64,000 nt of DNA from Terriglobus roseus (GTDB taxonomy: Bacteria > Acidobacteriota > Terriglobia > Terriglobales > Acidobacteriaceae), in contig NZ_LT629690.1 in the NCBI RefSeq assembly GCF_900102185.1, positions 868,001 to 932,000 on the forward strand, read 5' to 3'. The notes under the pieces were generated by a model, which had not been told where the DNA came from, ran no database searches, and was given only the letters and a program-made list of their open reading frames with translations. Shown in pieces: positions 52,060 through 59,875 of this stretch. Made by a program: the position numbers and the translations under genes. How positions within the stretch are numbered: position 1 is the stretch's first letter; each line of letters begins with the position of its first letter.

Positions 52060-53463
52060 TTAAATCTCAGCCTGAATTGCGAGTAAAGGTAGTGTTACCG
52101 TGACCACGGCGCCTACATCTTTGTTGTTTGTAATGCGGATGCTTCCATGGGCGTGTTCACAGAGAGCCTTACAGATAGAAAGGCCCAGTCCGGTTCCTCC
52201 ACTTTTTCGGCTTCGGGACGCGTCCCCGCGGTAAAAGGGATCAAAGAGATACGGCAGATCCGCTTCCAAAATCCCTGGTCCATAATCTCGAAAGCTCATC
52301 GAAACGGATCCATCCGTGAGCGCGACATTAATCTCGACGCTTGAGTTCTCAGGCGCGTGTTGAAGCGCATTCATCAGGATGTTGGAACAGAGAAGCGATG
52401 CATCCTCATGAGCCATGCCGACAAAGGCGGCTTCCGAGAGGAGTGGCCGTGTAACCGATACCCTCTTTAGTTCTGCAAATGCTTTTGCTTGCTGAATGCT
52501 CTCGTCAAGTGCCTCGATCAGCTCGCAGGATTCGGTTTCAGCCTGTACGCTTTGCTCAAGCCGCGCCAGAGTCAGCATCTTGCCGACTGTGGCTTCAAGC
52601 CTGGCGATATCCTGCATTCCAGATGCTAAGCCCGATTGGTATTCCTCAACTGTTCGTTCCCGCAAACCCAACAACTGCACGGACGACTTGATAATGGCGA
52701 TGTCTGTCTTCAGTTCGTGCGCAGCATCACTTGTGAAGCGTCTTTGTTGTTCGAATGAGCGATGTAGACGTGCCACCGTTTTCTCGATTGCAGATGCGAG
52801 CGGCTGCAGTTCCGTGAAGCGCCTGCTGCTTTCTGGTGCAACAAATGCCCAGCGTTCCGTATCAATTTGATCCGCTTCTTCGGCGAGCTCACGGATTGGG
52901 AACAGGAACCGTCGTACCAGCCAGGATAAACAGAGCGCCGTGATGCCTAGCAGGGCAATGGTAGCGATCGCGAAGAATCGTGTCGCTTCAAACACGGCAT
53001 GCCAGGCCCGTCCTTCCGGCATTCCATATCGAATCACAACATGGTGCGTAATTGCTCGCGGGCTTTCGGGATCGATGATGCGCTCACCCTGCAACGTGTA
53101 AAAACGGAAGGGACGCTGATGTACTCGAACCTTTGTTACGCCGCCGGGGTTCTGAGGAAATGCGGGCATGTCCCCCTGCGAGCCTAGGGTCTTTGAATCG
53201 TCCGCAACAACGGAATAAATGGCTTGGTCCGGAATAGAGACACCATGAGCGTCTAACTTGACGCTTCCATTTTGTGTCTCTGCTTCTTGAACAGCGCCGA
53301 AGAGCGCATTGGATGTTGCTCGCAGATTTGCATCCATTGCCTCGAAGCGAACCTTACGTTCATGATTCGTGACAATTCCGATGAGAACGACCGCAGCGAG
53401 AAGCTCCAGAAGCAACACGGTGAGAGTGAGCCTGCGGCTTAGCGATACGCGCGAATTCATCAC
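52060..53463 (-). CDS. Two-component sensor histidine kinase
   Basis: A 467-residue inner-membrane kinase with a first helix at about 12-30 (LTVLLLELLAAVVLIGIV), a periplasmic loop of about 130 residues, a second helix near 160-180 (FFAIATIALLGITALCLSWL), a HAMP-like linker, the HisKA domain with phospho-acceptor His249 in DAAHELKTDIAIIK, and an HATPase domain with GTGLGLSICKALCE. In the H-box the usual Pro is Asp (HELKTD), a small departure. It overlaps the response regulator by four bases (ATGA) and is translated after it. What it senses cannot be read; envelope stress or an RND substrate would fit the setting. Confidence 0.94.
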   Translation of the reverse strand: MMNSRVSLSRRLTLTVLLLELLAAVVLIGIVTNHERKVRFEAMDANLRATSNALFGAVQEAETQNGSVKLDAHGVSIPDQAIYSVVADDSKTLGSQGDMPAFPQNPGGVTKVRVHQRPFRFYTLQGERIIDPESPRAITHHVVIRYGMPEGRAWHAVFEATRFFAIATIALLGITALCLSWLVRRFLFPIRELAEEADQIDTERWAFVAPESSRRFTELQPLASAIEKTVARLHRSFEQQRRFTSDAAHELKTDIAIIKSSVQLLGLRERTVEEYQSGLASGMQDIARLEATVGKMLTLARLEQSVQAETESCELIEALDESIQQAKAFAELKRVSVTRPLLSEAAFVGMAHEDASLLCSNILMNALQHAPENSSVEINVALTDGSVSMSFRDYGPGILEADLPYLFDPFYRGDASRSRKSGGTGLGLSICKALCEHAHGSIRITNNKDVGAVVTVTLPLLAIQAEI

Positions 53464-54140
53464 TGGCTCTCTTTGCCCCGGATTCGGTAGCCCCGATGCC
53501 GCACCGTTTCGATGATGGATTCTTTGCCTGGAATGGTGAGCTTACGTCGCAGGTTAAAGATATGCACTTCAATGACGTTATCGGTGTGTTCCCATTCGAA
53601 GTCGTAGAGATGCTCAAGTAAGACTCTTTTAGAGATGATCGACTTGGTGTGGTGAGCAAGGTATTCCAGAATGCGGTATTCGGTCGGAGACAAATCGATG
53701 ATCTCGCCAGCTCGTGTAACCGTCTGCTGCACCGTATCAATCGAGATGTCACCCACCTCTAAATTGGGAGTAGCCGTACCTTTTGAGCGTCGGATGAGTG
53801 CTTTTGAGCGGGCCATGAGTTCGCGAAGATCAAAAGGCTTGCCGATGTAATCATCTGCGCCGGCATTCAATAGTTCGATCAGGCTATCTTTGCCCTCTCG
53901 CGCCGTGAGGATTAGCACCGGTGTCTTGATGTTGGACCGGCGCATATTACGCAGAACAGTTGTGCCATCACGACCGGGAAGCATCAGGTCCAGAATGATC
54001 AAATCGTAGAGGTCTTGTTCTGCACAGTGCGATCCGTCGACTCCGTCCGCAGCATGGTCGACCGCGAAGCCCGCTTCTCGCAAAGCGGCCGCAATGTTTT
54101 CGGCAAGGCGCGGTTCGTCTTCTACTACGAGCACTCTCAT
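53460..54140 (-). CDS. OmpR-family response regulator
   Basis: A 226-residue regulator. I chose ATG 54140, giving the usual start MRVLVVEDEPRLAENIAAAL. The receiver has Asp51 in IILDLMLPG as phosphorylation site and GADDYIGKPFDLRELMAR near 95-112; the C-terminal winged helix includes LSPTEYRILEYLAHH and NVIEVHIFNLRRKL. Paired with the overlapping kinase gene. Likely targets are nearby envelope genes, by inference. Confidence 0.95.
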   Translation of the reverse strand: MRVLVVEDEPRLAENIAAALREAGFAVDHAADGVDGSHCAEQDLYDLIILDLMLPGRDGTTVLRNMRRSNIKTPVLILTAREGKDSLIELLNAGADDYIGKPFDLRELMARSKALIRRSKGTATPNLEVGDISIDTVQQTVTRAGEIIDLSPTEYRILEYLAHHTKSIISKRVLLEHLYDFEWEHTDNVIEVHIFNLRRKLTIPGKESIIETVRHRGYRIRGKESQ

Positions 54141-54287
54141 GAATCTCAGTCTAGACCGATATACCTTAAGCAACGCTGAAGTTTAGGTTCTGAGGGCGCG
54201 GACAGAATCGGGAACCTTAGGCCGAAATTCCGGCGCTGATTCCGAAGTTGTCGATGCTGCTGTGCGCGGAGCATACTATCTGCGACT

Positions 54288-55445
54288 ATGTTTCACCGAT
54301 CGATCCTGCCACAGCAAATTGCTGCTTCGCGGAGAGACTTTCTGCGCGGTGCCATTGGTGCGATTTCCGCCAGCACGGTGCGTAGCGGTTTTGCCGCTCC
54401 GTTGTCGGGCATAGTGCAGCCGACGCAAAAGACCATCGTAGTGACCTTTGGCGGTGGGGCACGCGATGAAGAGACGTTTGCAGAGGAAGGGCAGGAGAAC
54501 ATCCCGAATCTTCTTCACACTCTTCTGCCGCAGGGAACATTCTTTACACAGGTGCGTAACGGAGGAATCCTCGGCCATTATGTTGCTACGGCGAGCATTG
54601 TTACCGGAGTGTACGAGCGATTCAATAACTTCATCGCACAGCCACCGCCGAACCCCACTTTGTTTGAGTATTATCGTCGCGCGTTGAAGCGGCCAGTGAC
54701 GGACACATGGGTGATTGCGCCTAGCAATGGCTTCCAGAAGATTGGCGGCAGCAGCAATGCTCGCTTTGGACCGCAGTACGGTGCGGGCGTAATTCTACCC
54801 AAGCGTCTTCTCAGTACTGCCATGCAGAAGACGTCCACTGGAGCTGACCTGCAGCATCTGCTGCAGGATAACTACGAGATGCCCGAGTACCAGGTGCTGT
54901 CGACATCGCAGGATCGTGAGTTGCATCTGGAAGCACTCGAGTCCACCCTACGCCTCTCGGTGGCAGATTTTGTGAAGCATGCGCAGACGCTGGACAGTGC
55001 CGATGAACTCTCGTTGTTTATCACGCGACGGCTGATGGACCAGCAGGCGCCTTCGTTGATGATGTTGACGCTGCATGACATGGACGTGGCCCACTCTGGA
55101 GCCTATTCGTTGTACATCGACGCCATCCGCCGTGCAGACCGTCTATGCGCCGAGCTATGGCAGGCAGTGCAGTCGCACCCTGAATATCGCGACCGCACAA
55201 CGGTGTACATCATGCCGGACTTCGGGCGTGATGCAGACGATGATCCATCCGGCAACGGTTTTCAGCATCACCGGACCGGCAGCGATATGGCGCGGACCAC
55301 ATGGCTGTTGGCGATGGGCCCTCACGTCCGGCAGAACGTCGTCGTGGAACGGCCCATCGAATCAATCGATCTGGTACCGACGGTGGGGTGCCGTCTTGGA
55401 TTCAGTACGGACACACCCGGTCGCTGTATTGAGGAGCTGCGATGA
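54288..55445 (+). CDS. Tat-exported alkaline-phosphatase-superfamily protein lacking the canonical nucleophile
   Basis: A 385-residue exported protein with a twin-arginine signal (SRRDFLRGAIGAISAS). The fold is suggested by IVVTFGGGARDEETF (metal-site strand), ENIPNLLHTLLPQGTFFT, ASIVTGVYE and PDFGRDADDDPSGNGFQHHR, which together follow the order seen in sulfatases, phosphomutases and DUF1501 proteins. Where sulfatases have C-x-P-S-R before the LTG block, this protein reads GHYVATASIVTG, with His and Thr in place of Cys and Arg, so it is either inactive or uses another residue. The stop overlaps the next gene by four bases (ATGA). A function cannot be given. Confidence 0.7.
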   Translation: MFHRSILPQQIAASRRDFLRGAIGAISASTVRSGFAAPLSGIVQPTQKTIVVTFGGGARDEETFAEEGQENIPNLLHTLLPQGTFFTQVRNGGILGHYVATASIVTGVYERFNNFIAQPPPNPTLFEYYRRALKRPVTDTWVIAPSNGFQKIGGSSNARFGPQYGAGVILPKRLLSTAMQKTSTGADLQHLLQDNYEMPEYQVLSTSQDRELHLEALESTLRLSVADFVKHAQTLDSADELSLFITRRLMDQQAPSLMMLTLHDMDVAHSGAYSLYIDAIRRADRLCAELWQAVQSHPEYRDRTTVYIMPDFGRDADDDPSGNGFQHHRTGSDMARTTWLLAMGPHVRQNVVVERPIESIDLVPTVGCRLGFSTDTPGRCIEELR

Positions 55446-56647
55446 CGCCAGCGGATTTGCAGCCTGCAAATTTTGACAAGTATCCTCCTCTTGCACAGGC
55501 GTTCGCCATCCGGCATCTGGGATTGTTGCGTGAGTTGCCGATGAGCGTATGCCCATCATTCCTGGTGCAGATCATTGCGCTGGATACTCGTTTTCCCGTG
55601 GAGCGGGAGACGCTAGAGTGGCAGTGTGTTTCGCTGGAAGCCATGGAGCCTCAGCGTCGCGCTTCATTGCTGACCCCCTTACGAGTCATCACATTACCGC
55701 CGGAGCTTGAGCGAACAAATTGGGTGCATTCCCCCGGAACATTTGTGGAACAGATGACGGCTTCGCTTTGGTCCTCGGGGCAGATCAATGCCTTCCATGA
55801 GGCATCGCGTGCACTTTTCGAGGCGATTCCTGAAAAGACGGATACAACGGATAGGTTGTTATTCATTGTTCTGGGACAAGGAGCAGATGTCTCACGGTCA
55901 TCGCTCATGCGGAAACTTGCACGACAAGGTATCCGGCTGGAGGGAATCGACGCGGCAAGTGTGAAAGCTCAGATGCTGGCGGAAGTAGCTGACCGAGCCA
56001 AACGAACGTCCGCGCCATACACACACTGGTATATCGATGGCGGTGTTGCGTGGGACGTTCCGACCTCTTTTGACCCGGTGGTAAGTACAAGTTATGCGCA
56101 GCTTGAGCCGCTCCGGAATCAAGTGCTGGCACAGATGAAATCGATTCTGCAGAGCGGACAGTCTGGCGCGGAGCAGATGCGTACACAGCTCTCGGAAATA
56201 TCAGCACAAAGCTCTGGCAGTTCGCGCGTCACAACAGATCCGGTCTTACAGCGTTTCTATACAGAGCTATTCACTGAGGGCTCGGGAACGCAGATATTTA
56301 GCACGTCGTTCGTTCAATGGGCTGGCAGGGAACTGGCGCGTCGTGCGCAGCCTGCCACTGTGCTGTTACGGTATGGTCCGCGCCAACGCCACCGTGGATT
56401 GAACGAGATGGTCGAAGAGCCAGATTCGACGACGCCCGATCCAGAGGGCTCCCTGGTAGATGCAGAGATGAATGCGTTCTATAACTGGATCGCGATGAAG
56501 CGGATTACCGCACCGGGGCGCCTCACCACGTTAGCGTGGGCAGAGGGGAGTTCGCGTGCAGTGTTGATCAGTCCGGGCACGAAACCGAACACGATCTCGA
56601 GCCGCCCGCTGACCATATCGCAAGCGCTTCGTGCAAAGTACGTCTGA
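55442..56647 (+). CDS. Protein of no recognised family, coupled to the phosphatase-like gene
   Basis: A 401-residue soluble protein without signal peptide, membrane helix or known motif. The N-terminal part is Leu/Pro rich (LAQAFAIRHLGLLRELPMSV), the central segment reads LLFIVLGQGADVSRSSLMRK and ARQGIRLEGIDAASVKAQM (alpha/beta, perhaps a binding domain), and THWYIDGGVAWDVPTSFD near 195-212 looks like a conserved core. Residues 225-262 are predicted coiled (many Gln/Ser/Met). The ATGA overlap with the upstream gene implies translational coupling and a joint role. Because the first protein is Tat-exported and this one has no signal, they may act on opposite sides of the membrane or travel together through Tat. 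Confidence 0.72.
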   Translation: MTPADLQPANFDKYPPLAQAFAIRHLGLLRELPMSVCPSFLVQIIALDTRFPVERETLEWQCVSLEAMEPQRRASLLTPLRVITLPPELERTNWVHSPGTFVEQMTASLWSSGQINAFHEASRALFEAIPEKTDTTDRLLFIVLGQGADVSRSSLMRKLARQGIRLEGIDAASVKAQMLAEVADRAKRTSAPYTHWYIDGGVAWDVPTSFDPVVSTSYAQLEPLRNQVLAQMKSILQSGQSGAEQMRTQLSEISAQSSGSSRVTTDPVLQRFYTELFTEGSGTQIFSTSFVQWAGRELARRAQPATVLLRYGPRQRHRGLNEMVEEPDSTTPDPEGSLVDAEMNAFYNWIAMKRITAPGRLTTLAWAEGSSRAVLISPGTKPNTISSRPLTISQALRAKYV

Positions 56648-56682
56648 GATCAGGCACATACTCTGCACGAAGCGAATACAAG

Positions 56683-58311
56683 CTAGAAGGTTCCGAGCCG
56701 GATCTTCACAACAGTGTCGGCTCCGCGATGAAAGTTCAGACCACGGTCAGTCTGATCGCCATTCCACAGGCGCATTGGTTTCCATGTGCCGTTTTCGTAG
56801 CTACCTTCCTCAGCGGAAAGAATCTGCATACGGATGCCGGGCAGCTTTCCCTCTGTATGAAACGCGACGCTGCTCTCGATTCCCGTCACGAGGAACTCGT
56901 CAGGTCCAAGTTGGGCAACCAGCGCGCGGCCTTCATGGTTTGGCGTACCGGGGACACGCTGTCCATCTCGTTGCGGAAACCCAAACCGGACGGATGCTTT
57001 CCATTTGCCGAAGTCCAATTCCTGTTCCGGCCGCCCTGGCAGTTCCATTGCAGTTTTCAAGGCTCCCTGAAAGTTCAGCAGAGCAATCTGTCGTGCCATG
57101 GGATTCAACAGCGCATAGTTACGCGTGTGTGCTACCGGGCCTTCGCCTTCCTTGAAGGTCCATCCCGTGTCGTCAACGCCAAAGGGAGAGAAGCCGATGG
57201 CGCCATGTCCAAGTGCAAGGAAGAAGTACGGCGCATAATCGTCACCGTTACCTGTCTCCGGGATCCAGAGAGCGTTATCAGGTCTTGCGTATGTCTCCAG
57301 TACCTTCGTGTAGAACGCAGGATCAGAAGAGTAGACGTCAGGACCAATCGCATCGATCGATGGTGCCAGCGCCTTCCACAACGGAAGCATCCACTGCGTC
57401 GGCCCTCCAGATGGATATTGAATGCCCGGATTGCGTACCTGTCGTTCCGGAAGCTCTGCAATGGGATATGAGAGCCAAACGTTGCAATACATGGGAATGT
57501 TGAATTTCGCCTTGCCTGCCGCGGCGATTTCATTGATGTACTTCGCCTGGTGATAAGCCTGGAAGGTTTCGTCGGCGTCTCCGCCAAAGACTTCGCTCCA
57601 ACTACCGGACTTCGTATGCAGCGCACGCGTAAGGTCGGCTGGCACCGCGCCGGCAAACTCACGATTCGACGCAGCGGAAAAATCGCGCGGCGATCCTATG
57701 ATGCCGGACTCATTCTGCACCTGCACGAGAATGACGGTATGATCGCGCGCATCGATCTCGGCGAGATGCCCCATCAGGGCTTCAAAGGCATGTTTGTCGG
57801 CGTCGAGATTTGTCTGCGACTGCGCGGAAAGCACGTCGATGGGATCACCGCTCCGATTAAGCACGCGCGGATACTTTTGCGGATTCGTCTTCACCCACTC
57901 TGGAACGTAATGCATGTTTCCGTTCTTCCACGTTCCAAACCAAAGCACGACGAGGCGGAGATTGTGCTCGCGACTGCCTTTCACAAGCTGGTCGACAGAT
58001 GAGAAGTCAAACTGGCCGGGATGAGGCTCAAGTTGTTCCCAATAGATTGGCGCCTCGATCGTGTTCGCGTGCATGCGTTGCAGAGCGGGCCATACTTTCG
58101 GAAGGGTAGAAGGCCATGTGCTTGAGTTGTTGATCTGAGCTCCCAAAACTAGGTACGGAGCGCCGTCAACAAACAATGCATGATGACCATCGTGCTCCTC
58201 CATGTGAGGAGCCTGCGATGTTTGAGCCTGGCTTGCAAAAGTGAATGCGCAACATACGGCGGCAACCATGAACCGCATGGTAAAGCGTTGCAGGGCAGAG
58301 AACTGAATCAT
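56683..58311 (-). CDS. GH35 family beta-galactosidase, secreted
   Basis: A 542-residue exported glycosidase of family GH35, whose members release terminal beta-galactose with retention. I chose ATG 58311 (MIQFSALQRFTMRFMVAAVC, cleavage near SQAQ); an ATG at 58329 is in frame too. The catalytic barrel shows TIEAPIYWEQLEPHPGQFDF, acid/base Glu201 in VQVQNESGIIG, and nucleophile Glu352 in WIPETGNGDDY. The C-terminal part after 400 is a beta domain of the DUF5597 type common in this branch. It starts 24 bases after the TPR gene, so the two are one operon downstream of the third Oar-like receptor. Linkage is undetermined. Confidence 0.92.
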   Translation of the reverse strand: MIQFSALQRFTMRFMVAAVCCAFTFASQAQTSQAPHMEEHDGHHALFVDGAPYLVLGAQINNSSTWPSTLPKVWPALQRMHANTIEAPIYWEQLEPHPGQFDFSSVDQLVKGSREHNLRLVVLWFGTWKNGNMHYVPEWVKTNPQKYPRVLNRSGDPIDVLSAQSQTNLDADKHAFEALMGHLAEIDARDHTVILVQVQNESGIIGSPRDFSAASNREFAGAVPADLTRALHTKSGSWSEVFGGDADETFQAYHQAKYINEIAAAGKAKFNIPMYCNVWLSYPIAELPERQVRNPGIQYPSGGPTQWMLPLWKALAPSIDAIGPDVYSSDPAFYTKVLETYARPDNALWIPETGNGDDYAPYFFLALGHGAIGFSPFGVDDTGWTFKEGEGPVAHTRNYALLNPMARQIALLNFQGALKTAMELPGRPEQELDFGKWKASVRFGFPQRDGQRVPGTPNHEGRALVAQLGPDEFLVTGIESSVAFHTEGKLPGIRMQILSAEEGSYENGTWKPMRLWNGDQTDRGLNFHRGADTVVKIRLGTF

Positions 58312-58335
58312 CAAACCTATCCTTTCCATCGGTAG

Positions 58336-59787
58336 CTAGGGCTGTTTGTCCACAGTAAGGATGCGGACAATCTTCTGCATCCTCAGGCTGTTTGCGTCCT
58401 TATTTTCCTGGCGGTATTTCATCTCAAGCTTTACTTCTGCCACAGCCTCTTCGCGCCGTCCCATGCGGGTATATGCGCGCGATAGACGATAGTGCGCGTC
58501 AGCAAAATCGGGTTGCAGCGCGATGGCATGTTCCAACGATGTCGCACTTTCATTCCACTGATTGCGCGATTGCTGCAGAACTCCCATTTGATACCAGGCA
58601 TCTGCAAGCTTCGGGTCTGCATGTAGCGCACTCTGCAGCAGATGTTCAGCTGCTTCTGTATCGCGTGTTTCCGTGGGACGCTGAAGGATGGCTGTGGCCG
58701 CGTAAGTTGCTGCGACAGCGTTCTCAGGATGCTCCTTTGCGAAGCTCTCCAGAGCAGCGCACTCCTGCAACGACGCGGCAGTTGTATCAGCGCAGCTACG
58801 CCCAAGCATATCCGCGGCCAGTGTGTCGTTGGGCGAGCGTAAGAGCATTGCGTAGAACTCTGGAGCTGCCAACGGATACATCGCGTTGTTGAAATAAGCT
58901 GCGCCGAGCGCCAGATGCATGCGCTGGCTCTCAGGAAACTTCTCTGTGCCATACTTCAGGATTTCGATGGCTGGCCCAAACGTGCGATGCTGCAGTAGCT
59001 CATTTCCATAGGCGACAATCATTTGCTCGGAAGGATCGAGCCTTGCGGCGGCTTCAAAGGAGCGGGCAGCTTCTTCGTAATCACCAGCGGCTTCGGCGGC
59101 TTCACCGAGCAATGCCAGGGCAGGAGCGGATTGCTTCAGACCGTCAGCTGAACGCAGCACATCACGCGCTTCAGATGCACGATGAGCTTGCAGAAGCGCT
59201 GACGCCCAGTCCATGCTCAATTCCAGCGGCATAGCTTGGCCACCTGCCGTGAGCGTTGCACTTGCTTTTTGAAAAGCAACCGCCGCATCGGCAGGGCGCT
59301 TCGCTTGCATGAATGCCGCCGCAAGAGCCAACTGCACATCCGCCCGATTCGGACTGCGGGATGCGATCCTTTGAAGCACAGGTAGAGCCGAATCCGCATC
59401 TCCAGTCTTCAGTTCTGCTAGCGCAAGATTGAATGCAATGGCGTCATCTGTGGGACGAAGAGCGTGGGCCTTACGAAGGAACGGAATCGCAGTTGTGATG
59501 TTCTCAGTTTCAGCCAATGCCATGCCTGCGGCGGCTTGCAGTTCAAATCGGCAAGGGTATTTCTTTGCGAGCGCGATGAGATCCGGCTGAGCAGAAGCAA
59601 CATTATTGGCATCCAGATTTGCAAGCGCTGTGCGCTCTTTAGCCGCGTCTTCAGGTGTTATCGCCTTGGCTGCGCATGTTGATGCACTGGAGTGAGCGAC
59701 GTTGCTCTTTGTGGAGGAATTCTGCGCAGCAGCCTGCACGCCTATGAGCGTGAGTGCAACCGAAGAGATGAGTAAGATGCGGCGCAC
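58336..59787 (-). CDS. Secreted TPR protein
   Basis: A 483-residue exported protein built almost entirely of tetratricopeptide repeats. I chose GTG 59787, where GGAAGG lies three bases upstream and a signal peptide follows (RRILLISSVALTLIGVQAAA); the same frame stays open to 60156 but that stretch lies inside the receptor gene in another frame. Repeats include ALAKKYPCRFELQAAAGMAL, AFNLALAELKTGDADSALPV, HLALGAAYFNNAMYPLAAPE and ADAHYRLSRAYTRMGRREEA. TPR proteins bind other proteins; this one may organise receptor and hydrolase in the periplasm. It is 88 bases downstream of the receptor, with a hairpin between them, and 24 bases upstream of GH35. Confidence 0.87.
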   Translation of the reverse strand: MRRILLISSVALTLIGVQAAAQNSSTKSNVAHSSASTCAAKAITPEDAAKERTALANLDANNVASAQPDLIALAKKYPCRFELQAAAGMALAETENITTAIPFLRKAHALRPTDDAIAFNLALAELKTGDADSALPVLQRIASRSPNRADVQLALAAAFMQAKRPADAAVAFQKASATLTAGGQAMPLELSMDWASALLQAHRASEARDVLRSADGLKQSAPALALLGEAAEAAGDYEEAARSFEAAARLDPSEQMIVAYGNELLQHRTFGPAIEILKYGTEKFPESQRMHLALGAAYFNNAMYPLAAPEFYAMLLRSPNDTLAADMLGRSCADTTAASLQECAALESFAKEHPENAVAATYAATAILQRPTETRDTEAAEHLLQSALHADPKLADAWYQMGVLQQSRNQWNESATSLEHAIALQPDFADAHYRLSRAYTRMGRREEAVAEVKLEMKYRQENKDANSLRMQKIVRILTVDKQP

Positions 59788-59826
59788 GAACCTTCCGTAC
59801 AAAACAAGATAGTTGCTTAAGCAGGA

Positions 59827-59852
59827 AATGCAGCCGGTCTCCCGGCTGCATT
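59827..59852 (-). terminator. Hairpin between the third receptor and the TPR gene
   Basis: AATGCAGCCGG (59827-59837) pairs with CCGGCTGCATT (59842-59852) around a four-base loop, 23 bases past the receptor stop. The T-tract on the minus strand is weak (TTTCCTG), so it may allow read-through into the TPR and GH35 genes. Confidence 0.6.
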
Positions 59853-59875
59853 CCAGTGTAAGCAGAGCAGACGCG

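Noticed and set aside
56536-57471. A 311-codon + strand frame overlapping GH35
   Set aside because: Runs antisense to GH35 catalytic coding sequence and shows Arg/Cys-rich shadow composition.
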